Positions 57,165 to 64,000 of a DNA stretch of 64,000 nucleotides are shown here, one piece after another. This DNA is from an uncultured Paenibacillus sp. (GTDB lineage: Bacteria; Bacillota; Bacilli; Paenibacillales; Paenibacillaceae). The stretch is from positions 70,000 through 133,999 of the forward strand of contig CALAWP010000066.1 of the NCBI GenBank assembly GCA_937895345.1, written 5' to 3'. Position 1 is the stretch's first letter; each line of letters opens with the position of its first letter. The position numbers and the translations under genes were made by a program. Under the pieces are notes generated by a model, which saw nothing but the letters and a program-made list of their open reading frames with translations, was not told where the DNA came from and did not search any database.

Positions 57165-58769
57165 ATGCTGGACCTTCTATTGAAAAACGGCCGCATCGTC
57201 GACGGCAGCGGCAATCCATGGTACAGCGGCGACGTCGGCATTAAGGACGGCGCCATTGCCGCCGTCGGACGAATCGACGAGGAAGCGGGGCGCGTCATCG
57301 ACATCGGAAGCGCCGTGATCGCTCCCGGCTTTATCGACGGACACTGCCATTCCGATCTGATGCTCATCGATCATCCTTACAGCGAAATCAAGCTGCGGCA
57401 AGGGGTGACGGCGGAGGTGGTCGGCAACTGCGGCCTTGCTCCGGCGCCGTTCGTCCGCGGCAAAGCCCAGCTGCTGCAAACCTACGTGCAGCCGGTGCTC
57501 GGGAGCACGGCCTGGGAATGGCCTTGGGAAACCGTCGGCCAATATATGGAGCGTCTCGCGATAGCCCGTCCGTCGGAGCATGTCGCCTCCTATGTCGCCC
57601 ACGGCGCGCTTAGAATCGCGGTGATGGGCTTCGACAACCGCCCCGCTTCCCCGGCGGAAATCGCCGAAATGAAGCAAATGCTGGAGGAAGGCTTGCAAGC
57701 CGGCGCCATCGGCCTGTCGATCGGCCTGCTCTATGCGCCCGGCAGCTACACGTCCCGCGAGGAGCTGGCGGAGCTGTGCCGCGTGCTGCCGAAATACGGC
57801 GGGCTGTTGTCCGCCCATATTCGCGGCGAAGGGAACAATCTGCTCCCGTCCGTCAAGGAAGCGATCTGGATTGCCGAACGGGCGGGCATCCCGCTTCATA
57901 TCAGCCATCTGAAGGCGGCCGGACGAATCAATTGGGGCAAGGTGCATGACGCTCTGGAGCTTGTGGAGGAGGCCCGGGCCCGCGGCATGGACGTGACCGT
58001 CGACGTCTATCCGTACAATGCCGGATCCACCACGCTGACGACCGTCCTGCCGCCATGGGTGCTCGAAGGCGGCATCGAGGCCGCGCTCGCCGCGTGCCGC
58101 GAGCCCGCCTTGCGCCGCCGCATCAAGGAGGAGCTCGGCCGCGAGCAGAAGGATTGGGACAATCTCGTTTGTTCCACCGGCTGGGGCAGCGTCGTCCTTT
58201 CCGCCGTCCATACGGAAGCGAACAAGCCGCTGGAAGGGAAGTCCATCGCGGAAGCGGCGGAGCTGCGGGGTACGCATCCCGTCGACTGCATGCTGGATTT
58301 GCTGCTGGAAGAGGACGGACAGATCGCGATCGTCTACTTCCATATGGCCGACGACGACGTCAGGCAGGTGGTCGCTTACGACAAATCGCTCATCGCCTCC
58401 GACAGTCTGAACTGCGAAATCGGCAAGCCTCATCCCCGCACCTACGGGACGTTTCCGCGCCTGTTTGCCAAATATGTGCGAGAGGACAAGGTGCTGTCGC
58501 TCGAGCAGGCGGTGCGCAAAGTCACCTCCTTCCCGGTGCGGCGATTCAAGCTGGGCAGACGCGGGCTGATCGTGCCGGGCTACGCCGCCGACCTGACCGT
58601 CTTCGATCCCGGCACGATCCGGGACACGGCCACGTACGCCGACCCGCGGCAATATCCGTCCGGCATTTCCCATGTCGTTGTCGGAGGGCATCTGACGCTG
58701 GAGCATGGCGTTCATACACGCAAGCGCGAAGGCGTCCTAATCCGCGCCTGCCATTGCAGCCGGATCTAA
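57165..58769 (+). CDS. N-acyl-D-amino-acid deacylase (D-aminoacylase family)
   Basis: 534-residue amidohydrolase. The zinc-site motif PGFIDGHCHSDLML (about 53-66), GNCGLAPAPF with the Cys ligand, LSIGLLYAPGSYTSREEL, HISHLKAAGRINWGK and the Asp region MADDDVRQVVAYDKSLIASDS match D-aminoacylases, which remove N-acyl groups from D-amino acids. The C-terminal AAELTVFDPGTIRDTATYADP-like ending is typical. AGAGGAG lies upstream. With its neighbours it suggests uptake and breakdown of N-acylated D-amino acids, for example from peptidoglycan. Confidence 0.92.
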   Translation: MLDLLLKNGRIVDGSGNPWYSGDVGIKDGAIAAVGRIDEEAGRVIDIGSAVIAPGFIDGHCHSDLMLIDHPYSEIKLRQGVTAEVVGNCGLAPAPFVRGKAQLLQTYVQPVLGSTAWEWPWETVGQYMERLAIARPSEHVASYVAHGALRIAVMGFDNRPASPAEIAEMKQMLEEGLQAGAIGLSIGLLYAPGSYTSREELAELCRVLPKYGGLLSAHIRGEGNNLLPSVKEAIWIAERAGIPLHISHLKAAGRINWGKVHDALELVEEARARGMDVTVDVYPYNAGSTTLTTVLPPWVLEGGIEAALAACREPALRRRIKEELGREQKDWDNLVCSTGWGSVVLSAVHTEANKPLEGKSIAEAAELRGTHPVDCMLDLLLEEDGQIAIVYFHMADDDVRQVVAYDKSLIASDSLNCEIGKPHPRTYGTFPRLFAKYVREDKVLSLEQAVRKVTSFPVRRFKLGRRGLIVPGYAADLTVFDPGTIRDTATYADPRQYPSGISHVVVGGHLTLEHGVHTRKREGVLIRACHCSRI

Positions 58770-58808
58770 TTTTTCCCCAAAAAATCCGTTGAACAAGGAG
58801 AGATGAGC

Positions 58809-59273
58809 ATGTCCCGTATCGAACGGCGTCTTGCGGAGCTGGGCATCACGCTGCCGCCGGCATCCGAACCGAAGTTTTCTTATATTCCCGTCAACCGCAC
58901 CGGCAATTTGATTTATACGTCCGGCTTCGACTGCCGCATCGACGGCGTTCTGATGTACGAAGGCAAAGTCGGTTCCGACCTGACGGTCGAGCAGGGCCAG
59001 GAAGCCGCCCGTCAAGTCGTCATCAACTTGCTTGCCGCCATGAAAGCATATTTGGGCGATCTCGACCGCATCGTCAAAATCGTCAAAATATTAGGTTTTG
59101 TCAACAGCGCCCCCGGCTTCGGCGACCAGCCTTACGTCATGAACGGCGCCTCCGATCTGCTGATTGCCGTATTCGGAGAGGACGGCCGCCATGCACGCTC
59201 CGCCATCGGCACCAGCGATTTGCCGTTCCATACGCCGGTCGAGATCGAGCTGATTGCGGAAATTCGCGACTAA
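58809..59273 (+). CDS. RidA/YjgF-like protein
   Basis: 154 residues; the ATG at 58809 is 8 bases after AAGGAG, the one at 58803 too close. Family marks are PVNRTGNLIYTSGFDCRIDG, ARQVVINLLAAMKAYLGDLDRIVKIVKILGFVNSAPGF and ARSAIGTSDLPFHTPVEIELIAEI. It is of the longer YjgH/RidA-like type. In the D-amino-acid operon it may deaminate enamine/imine products of the PLP or oxidation step. A hairpin follows. Confidence 0.88.
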   Translation: MSRIERRLAELGITLPPASEPKFSYIPVNRTGNLIYTSGFDCRIDGVLMYEGKVGSDLTVEQGQEAARQVVINLLAAMKAYLGDLDRIVKIVKILGFVNSAPGFGDQPYVMNGASDLLIAVFGEDGRHARSAIGTSDLPFHTPVEIELIAEIRD

Positions 59274-59300
59274 CCGAACCTTCCGCCTGTCCGGACAACG

Positions 59301-59336
59301 GCAAATCCCCAAACGGCGAACCGCTTGGGGATTTGC
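59301..59336 (+). terminator. Hairpin after the D-amino-acid operon
   Basis: GCAAATCCCCAA (59301-59312) pairs with TTGGGGATTTGC (59325-59336), with an inner CGG/CCG pair; no strong T run follows, so termination efficiency is uncertain. Confidence 0.6.
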
Positions 59337-59412
59337 TCATACTATTTCAGCAGGCAGGTGCTCTTCTGCAGTGGATGCCCTTATGCTGGTTCAGCCGGTT
59401 CAGCCTTAAGGA

Positions 59413-59559
59413 TTAGTAGTACAGGCAAGTGCGAGTAATGATGACCAGTAAGATGAACAGAACGAGGATAGCACCGACACTGTTGAACGCTCCGCCTACC
59501 GCCGGAGCTACGGGATAGTGCGCGTTTGCGCCGCCAGAAACGTTTGCTGCGTAGTTCAA
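59413..59559 (-). CDS. YjcZ-family sporulation miniprotein (TTG start)
   Basis: 48 residues, TTG start with AAGGAGC 8 bases upstream. The N-terminal half is small-residue-rich (Ala, Gly, Asn, Val, Tyr); the C-terminal hydrophobic core GAILVLFILLVIITRTC is the YjcZ signature. Such proteins are made in the mother cell during sporulation. A CATANNNTA -10 lies upstream. The nearby second copy shares the core exactly up to LVII. Confidence 0.85.
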   Translation of the reverse strand: MNYAANVSGGANAHYPVAPAVGGAFNSVGAILVLFILLVIITRTCLYY

Positions 59560-59589
59560 TTTTTTCAGCTCCTTTTTCTTAAGGTACAG

Positions 59590-59618
59590 TATCCTATGTC
59601 GTTTTTGGCAAGTTGTAT
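59590..59618 (-). promoter_or_regulatory. Candidate sigma-K-type promoter of the minus-strand yjcZ-like gene
   Basis: Minus-strand CATAGGATA (59590-59598) matches CATANNNTA; ACA ends 15 bases before it (59611-59618 region). Confidence 0.5.
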
Positions 59619-59797
59619 AGGCGGTTCGGCAAATTGTGCGTTCGCTGATTTTGCTCCGGAGCCCGAACCTTCGAGCCCGCCGCTCCGCCTTCGCCCCTCC
59701 TTCAAGACGTCGGCCGACAGCCGTTGTCCCGGACTTGTCCGCAGCTGCGGAACGCTGGGCATATGACGAAGTTCACCTGCCATGAAGGCAAATACCC

Positions 59798-59827
59798 AAA
59801 CACATTGTTCCTAAGGCGCATAACCTA
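59798..59827 (+). promoter_or_regulatory. Candidate sigma-K-type promoter of the plus-strand yjcZ-like gene
   Basis: CATAACCTA (59819-59827) matches CATANNNTA, with CAC ending 15 bases before it (AAACAC, about 59798-59803). The ribosome site AAGGAGG lies at about 59845. Confidence 0.5.
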
Positions 59828-59862
59828 CAACGTATCCAAAACGTAAGGAGGTGCATGTAACA

Positions 59863-59982
59863 ATGTCCGGTTGCGTTGGTGGAGCTTACAATAACGTGGG
59901 AGCTATCCTGGTTCTGTTTATCCTTCTGGTGATCATCGCTTGCAGCTTTGGCTTTGGCGGCTACGGCGGCAAATGGTGCTAA
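59863..59982 (+). CDS. YjcZ-family sporulation miniprotein
   Basis: 39 residues, ATG after AAGGAGGTG. MSGCVGGAYNNVGAILVLFI leads into LLVIIACSFGFGG and a Gly/Tyr/Trp-Cys tail. The hydrophobic core GAILVLFILLVII is the YjcZ signature. A sporulation-type promoter motif lies upstream and a strong terminator follows. Confidence 0.88.
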   Translation: MSGCVGGAYNNVGAILVLFILLVIIACSFGFGGYGGKWC

Positions 59983-60039
59983 TCCGGCGTTTCGTGTAAC
60001 CTCCATGCACGAAACATGGATCCAGCCTCTTTCCGAACA

Positions 60040-60065
60040 AGACCCCCGAGGGGGTCTTTTTTTTT
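60040..60065 (+). terminator. Terminator of the plus-strand yjcZ-like gene
   Basis: AGACCCCC (60040-60047) pairs with GGGGGTCT (60050-60057) around a two-base gap, followed by a run of about nine T residues. Confidence 0.9.
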
Positions 60066-60762
60066 AATCCCGAAGCAGCCCGTACTTCTCCTGGATCCTC
60101 TCCAGCTTCTCCAGCATTGTCCGGGACAGCACGAACAGAAAAAACACGGTCGCAACGGCGTGCACCATATCGAACCAGAAACCCGACGCATAAGCCGCCA
60201 TAACGGCCGGCCAAGTCAAACTGCCTGTAAATATAATCACCGATCCGATATTGATAATACCGCCGTAAATCGCAAAAGTCGCAAGCCCTCCATATAGACA
60301 TAAGGCCGGCCGGCTTCGACCGAGACCCCCTTTGCGAAACAGCAGGCCTGCGATAAAGCCGATGATGCCGAAGCAGAACATTTGCCAGGGCGTCCACGGA
60401 CCCTGTCCGAAAAAGAAGTTGGAAACGAACCCCGCCGCCGCCCCCACCAGAAACCCCGCCTCCGGCCCTAATGCCACGCCGGCGATTATGACGATCGCGA
60501 CGACCGGCTTGAACTGCGGCAACATGAAGAACGCCCCTCTGCCAGCGACCGCAATGGCCGCCATCACCGCAATGACGACAAGCTCTCTGGCTTGCGGCTT
60601 GCGCCGCTCGAATACGAGCGCGAAAGGCAGCATCGTAAGCAGCAGAATGACCAGACTGACAAAATAATACTTCCGGTCGTCCCATAACCATACGCCCAGC
60701 AAAATCGTTGCCGGAATAACCGCCATAATAAGAAAAGCGGCCAGCAGGGTGCGTCTGTTCAT
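60064..60762 (-). CDS. ECF transporter S component
   Basis: 232 residues from the ATG at 60760-60762, which overlaps the ATPase stop (ATGA) and has GGAGG 7 bases upstream. Membrane helices fill the sequence (FLIMAVIPATILLGVWLW, FVSLVILLLTMLPFALVF, LVVIAVMAAIAVAGRGAF and others). QFKPVVAIVIIAGVALGPEAGFLVGAAAGFVSNFFFGQGPWTPWQ is the typical S-component core. It should bind the vitamin substrate; by neighbours this may be cobalamin. Last gene of the operon. Confidence 0.85.
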   Translation of the reverse strand: MNRRTLLAAFLIMAVIPATILLGVWLWDDRKYYFVSLVILLLTMLPFALVFERRKPQARELVVIAVMAAIAVAGRGAFFMLPQFKPVVAIVIIAGVALGPEAGFLVGAAAGFVSNFFFGQGPWTPWQMFCFGIIGFIAGLLFRKGGLGRSRPALCLYGGLATFAIYGGIINIGSVIIFTGSLTWPAVMAAYASGFWFDMVHAVATVFFLFVLSRTMLEKLERIQEKYGLLRD

Positions 60763-62468
60763 CCGCCGGACCTCCATTCGCGTCTCCGACACAGCGCAAC
60801 CACCTCCTCCGTCGTAACGCCATCGGGCCAGATATGGCGGACCATCCGGTTGGCTGCAGTCGTATAAAAGCTGTTTCCCGCAAAAAACTTGCGGGCAGTG
60901 CTTGTCGCCATGACGCCGCCGTCGAACAACATCGAGCAAACGTCCCCGTGACTCGCGCAAAACTCGATATCGTGCGAGACCATCAAGATCGCTGCGCCGT
61001 CGTCTCTCAGCCTCTTCAGCAAAGCGGCGAGCTTCTCCTTGTAATGGGCATCCAGCCCTTTGGTCGGCTCGTCCAGCAGCAAAATCTTGGGCTCCAGCAG
61101 CAGCACCTTGGCCAGCGCCGCCCTCTGCTGCTCCCCGCCGCTCAAATCGTAAGGATGCCGGGACAGCAGCGGCTCCAGCTCGGCCAGCCGCACGACGGCG
61201 TCCACTTTGGCCGCTTTCTCCCCTGCGCTCAGGCCGGTATGGGACAGCATGTCCAGCAGATCCCGCTCCACCGTCTTTTGGACGAACAGCAGCTGCGTAT
61301 TTTGCGGCAGGACGCCCAACTGACCGACAAACAGCTCGGCGGCGCTCATGCGGGCCGGGTCGCGGCCGCCCACCAGCACTTTTCCTCGATACGGCTTTTC
61401 GATGCCGCTAACGAGAGACAGGGCAGTGCTCTTGCCGGCGCCGTTGCCGCCTGCAAGGCAATGAATTTCCCCTTCCCGCACCTCCAGCGACATATCCTTC
61501 AATATATCCGGACCATTCCGCTCGTATTTGAACCAAACGTCCTTGAAACGAATCGCAACGCCGCGGCCGGGATGGGAACCTTCCCGTGCTGGGGCCGGGG
61601 CTGGCGCAGCTTCCGGCCGCCTCTGTCCGTCTTGTTTTTGAAGGAAGCCGTTCAGCCATTGGCGCCCCTCCTTGACCGACAAGGGAGGCTGCGCCGCATC
61701 GTTTGCCGCTCCGGCATGAATGCGCATGGGCGACGGCATCGACGCGAACAGCGGATGCCCGCTTTTCCGGAGAAGCGTTCCCGCCTCGCGGGGCGGAGCA
61801 TCCGCTATGATTCGGCCTTCGTCCATAGCAATTAGCCGGTCGGCCAAAGACAGTGCCTCCTCCAAACGATGCTCGGACAATAGAATGGTCGTGCCGAGCT
61901 CGCGGTTGATTTTGCCCAATGTGCCCAAAAACTCTGCCGCCGCAATCGGGTCCAGCTGGCTCGTCGGCTCATCGAGCAGCAGAACGGACGGCTGCATCGC
62001 CATAATAGAGGCCAGATTCAGCAGCTGCTTCTGGCCGCCCGACAGCTCCGATACGTTCCGGCGAAACCAGCCGCCGATGCCGAAGAAGCTGGCCATTTCC
62101 GCCACGCGCAGCCGCACCGTCCGCGAATCGCAGCCCAGGCTTTCCAGACCGAAGGCCAGCTCGTGCCAGACCTTGTCGGTTACGATGCCGTTATCGGGGT
62201 GTTGCAGAACGTACCCGATCTCCGCCGCCTGTGCGCGGGCATCCAGCGCATCCAGCGGCCCGCCCCGGAAGCTAATCTCTCCGCTCCGCTTGCCATGAGG
62301 CGTCAGCGCCGGCTTAAGGTGCCGAAGCAGCGTGCTTTTGCCCGAACCCGACTTGCCGCACAACACCGCAAACTCGCCGCTCTTGATCGTCAAGCTGATA
62401 TCCGTCAGCGTCTCGCTGTCCCGTTCGGGATACGCGAAGCTTAACGACCTGATCGCATAGATTTCCAT
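60759..62468 (-). CDS. ECF transporter fused double ATPase (A + A')
   Basis: 569 residues from the ATG at 62466-62468, 6 bases after GGAGGAATG. Two CbiO-like ATPase domains are joined: the first has Walker A GKSGSGKST, signature ELSGGQKQLLNLASI and Walker B VLLLDEPTSQLDP; the second, after a linker at about 260-310, has GGNGAGKST, DLSGGEQQRAALAKVLL and ILLLDEPTKGLDA. A fused pair of ECF ATPases occurs in Paenibacillus-type transporters. It overlaps the T component gene and the S component gene. Confidence 0.92.
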   Translation of the reverse strand: MEIYAIRSLSFAYPERDSETLTDISLTIKSGEFAVLCGKSGSGKSTLLRHLKPALTPHGKRSGEISFRGGPLDALDARAQAAEIGYVLQHPDNGIVTDKVWHELAFGLESLGCDSRTVRLRVAEMASFFGIGGWFRRNVSELSGGQKQLLNLASIMAMQPSVLLLDEPTSQLDPIAAAEFLGTLGKINRELGTTILLSEHRLEEALSLADRLIAMDEGRIIADAPPREAGTLLRKSGHPLFASMPSPMRIHAGAANDAAQPPLSVKEGRQWLNGFLQKQDGQRRPEAAPAPAPAREGSHPGRGVAIRFKDVWFKYERNGPDILKDMSLEVREGEIHCLAGGNGAGKSTALSLVSGIEKPYRGKVLVGGRDPARMSAAELFVGQLGVLPQNTQLLFVQKTVERDLLDMLSHTGLSAGEKAAKVDAVVRLAELEPLLSRHPYDLSGGEQQRAALAKVLLLEPKILLLDEPTKGLDAHYKEKLAALLKRLRDDGAAILMVSHDIEFCASHGDVCSMLFDGGVMATSTARKFFAGNSFYTTAANRMVRHIWPDGVTTEEVVALCRRREWRSGG

Positions 62469-63331
62469 TTCCATTCCTCCGCTAAATTCATAGATACGGG
62501 AAGCATGCACAGGACCAAATAAGCAGCGTATACGACAAAGCTAACCGGTGTCGCCTCCTTCATCTTCACCGAAGGGAAAAAGCGGATCGTATTGTCGCCC
62601 ATAGCCGCTCCCGCAAGCACGATGCCGATCAGCGCCGTCATGACGATCAATGCCGCCCGGTCCCGACCGTCGAACCGGTACAGCGAGAAACTGGTTCTGC
62701 CCGGAAGGCCATAACCCCTTGCCTTCATCGAGTCCGCCGTTTCTACGGCATTTTCCAGCGCCCAGGTGGTCAAGATGGAGACGATCTTCATCCCGTTCCG
62801 GGCTCTTGCCGCCGCATTCCCTTGCGTGACATCCCGGCCGATGCTTCGTTGGGCGCGGGTTATCCTTTTCAACTGCTCGGCATACCGAGGAACGAACCGA
62901 AGCGCCATCGACAGGAGAAGCGACAGCGCCGGCCAGATTTTTCCGAACAAATAAATGAGCTTATCCGAAGTCATGACAACATTGAAACAAGTAAACCAGA
63001 TCAGCGCCGTCACGAACATGCAGGCCGAAGCGATTCCGTACCAAATCGATTCTAGGGTGATCGGATTTCCGTTATTCAAATAAAAGAGAATCGTCACTCC
63101 CGCATGATTGAACGCCGGGTTAAAGACCGCCATCGCGAGCAGCAGCGGCAGCATATACCGCAATAGGAACTTGAGCGCTGCCTTGCCCCGCAGCAAGACG
63201 GCGTACACCGACGCCCCGAGCAGCGCGGCGATTTGGAAGGCGGGATGCATAAACAGCATGCCGAACGTGAGCACCGCCGCAAAATATACCAGATTGACGA
63301 AGGGGTGGCAGGCAGAGAAGCTGTCCCGCAT
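62441..63331 (-). CDS. ECF transporter T component (CbiQ-like)
   Basis: 296 residues from the ATG at 63329-63331, after GGGAG. Four to six helices; the A-interaction motif is in MARSIGRD-like region ARARNGMKIVSILTTWALENAVETADSMKARGYGLPGRT (ARG box, about 190-228), typical of CbiQ/EcfT. The N-terminus NLVYFAAVLTFGMLFMHPAFQIAALL is conserved. It starts 2 bases after the DUF4430 gene stop and overlaps the ATPase gene by 28 bases. Confidence 0.9.
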   Translation of the reverse strand: MRDSFSACHPFVNLVYFAAVLTFGMLFMHPAFQIAALLGASVYAVLLRGKAALKFLLRYMLPLLLAMAVFNPAFNHAGVTILFYLNNGNPITLESIWYGIASACMFVTALIWFTCFNVVMTSDKLIYLFGKIWPALSLLLSMALRFVPRYAEQLKRITRAQRSIGRDVTQGNAAARARNGMKIVSILTTWALENAVETADSMKARGYGLPGRTSFSLYRFDGRDRAALIVMTALIGIVLAGAAMGDNTIRFFPSVKMKEATPVSFVVYAAYLVLCMLPVSMNLAEEWKWKSMRSGR

Positions 63332-63333
63332 CG

Positions 63334-64000
63334 TCAACTCCCGTCTCCCGCTGCGACGCCTCCGCCGACATCGCGGCCGAGATCGCAGGTGTATACCCAT
63401 TCCACGACGTCTCCGTCCTGAAGGGCATAGCGGCTGCTGCCGTAATTGGGAAACCAGCCGTTCACTTTGTACATCCAGCCGCTCAGCTCGCCGCAGTCGA
63501 ACTCGTAAATGTTGTGGATTCCTTCTATATAATTGCTGTTGTAAATTGGCGTCATTTCGAATTCCATATGAATCTTGTTGTTTTTCATCTCGCGCAGCAG
63601 CACGTCGAAGACCGATTCCCCTTCATAAAAGGTGACGGTTTGCGCCGGGAAGATGATGCCGTCCTCCGGCAGCACCTCCAGCTTGTCTTTGTTGAATATG
63701 TCCATATTGTCCAATACGGTTTCCGCCGAGACGGACAGCGTTACGGTGAGCGGCTTGGTCTTGTCGACGGCCGCATCCTGCCATTCCACCGGCTTCGGCT
63801 TGCCTTCCGGCACGGGATCGGTCAAATACCGGTCCTTCTCTCCGCCGCCGGCGGCCGGAGACGCGCTGGCGGTCGGCTTCGCCGGCGGTGTCGCGGCCGG
63901 CGGCCGGTCGGACGATTCCGCCGTTTGCTTCGGCCCCGGCGAGGGCGATCCGCCCGATGCCGCGCCGGAAGGCCCGGCAGCCGCGCCGCCGCTGCCCGCC
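63334..64000 (-). CDS. DUF4430 (transcobalamin-like) secreted protein, N-terminus beyond window
   Basis: Partial gene; the reading frame is open to position 64000. The visible part starts with a Pro/Ala/Gly/Ser-rich linker (coded by about 63830-64000), then the DUF4430 fold: TLSVSAETVLDNMDIF, TVTFYEGESVFDVLLREM, IYEFDCGELSGWMYKVNGWFPNYGSSRYALQDGDVVEWVYT. DUF4430 is the C-terminal domain of transcobalamin/intrinsic-factor-type proteins. Directly ahead of an ECF importer it suggests a surface-bound cobalamin-capture subunit. Confidence 0.85.
   Translation of the reverse strand, partial: AGSGGAAAGPSGAASGGSPSPGPKQTAESSDRPPAATPPAKPTASASPAAGGGEKDRYLTDPVPEGKPKPVEWQDAAVDKTKPLTVTLSVSAETVLDNMDIFNKDKLEVLPEDGIIFPAQTVTFYEGESVFDVLLREMKNNKIHMEFEMTPIYNSNYIEGIHNIYEFDCGELSGWMYKVNGWFPNYGSSRYALQDGDVVEWVYTCDLGRDVGGGVAAGDGS

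Larger units (their letters stand above)
59560..59862. other. Intergenic region between divergent yjcZ-like genes
   Basis: Holds the two sporulation-type promoter motifs (59590-59618 and 59798-59827). No other gene is supported. Confidence 0.6.

Noticed and set aside
1..64000. tRNA, rRNA, transposase, integrase or prophage genes
   Set aside because: None seen on either strand; the AT-rich SLH gene has no mobile element beside it.

Overview
The window looks like a chromosomal stretch of a GC-rich, spore-forming Bacillota of the Paenibacillus/Cohnella type. The supporting signs are the Bacillus-like ydcC-alr-ndoAI-ndoA block, two YjcZ-type sporulation miniproteins with CATANNNTA promoter motifs, YesM/YesN-type two-component proteins, SLH-domain surface protein architecture, many lipoprotein solute-binding proteins, and AGGAGG-type ribosome binding sites. 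No tRNA, rRNA, CRISPR array, transposase or prophage gene was found.

Layout. 1-2760: phosphonate importer phnDCE (minus strand, phnE cut by the window edge), preceded by a four-repeat Pho box; a 5'-nucleotidase-type phosphoesterase lies divergently (2825-4414). 4415-4942: repeat-rich noncoding DNA. 4943-11136: a compact Tad-like (type IVb) pilus operon of nine genes on the minus strand with a terminator-like hairpin in its leader. 11315-14683: ndoA, ndoAI, alr and ydcC. 14886-19311: a large SLH surface protein with a predicted seven-repeat propeller, a copper-amine-oxidase-N-type secreted protein and a GyrI-like protein. 19524-20450: pspC-pspA.

20569-27075 (minus): a sugar ABC importer, an asparaginase-II-family enzyme, a TIM-barrel isomerase and a GH29 fucosidase in one overlapping operon. 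This gene set would fit use of a fucosylated, asparagine-linked sugar. 27460-34080 (plus): a PucR regulator, a NitT/TauT-type importer, a small AtzG/GatC-like protein, an amidase and RidA, which look like a nitrogen-scavenging operon. 34149-37862 (minus): cutC with a YesMN two-component pair. 38123-39797: an SPFH/zinc-ribbon protein with a membrane zinc-ribbon partner. 39814-43443: an SDR, an NADH-oxidase-type flavoprotein behind three TGTGA-N6-TCACA palindromes, and an oxalate-decarboxylase-type bicupin with an unusual lid.

43681-53305: a GreA-like protein with an overlapping leader peptide, an M50-like membrane protease, a MerR regulator with a textbook 19-bp-spacer promoter ahead of a multidrug ABC exporter, a LacI-GH36 alpha-galactosidase operon, and two secreted proteins. 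53695-54831: a G3E GTPase with a His-rich insert. 55335-59273: a YheO-type regulator with a D-amino-acid catabolic operon (fold-III PLP enzyme, N-acyl-D-amino-acid deacylase, RidA-like). 59413-59982: two divergent YjcZ genes. 60064-64000 (minus): an ECF vitamin transporter (S, fused double ATPase, T) with a DUF4430 protein cut by the window end, perhaps for cobalamin.

All functions are read from protein motifs and context; no database search was run.
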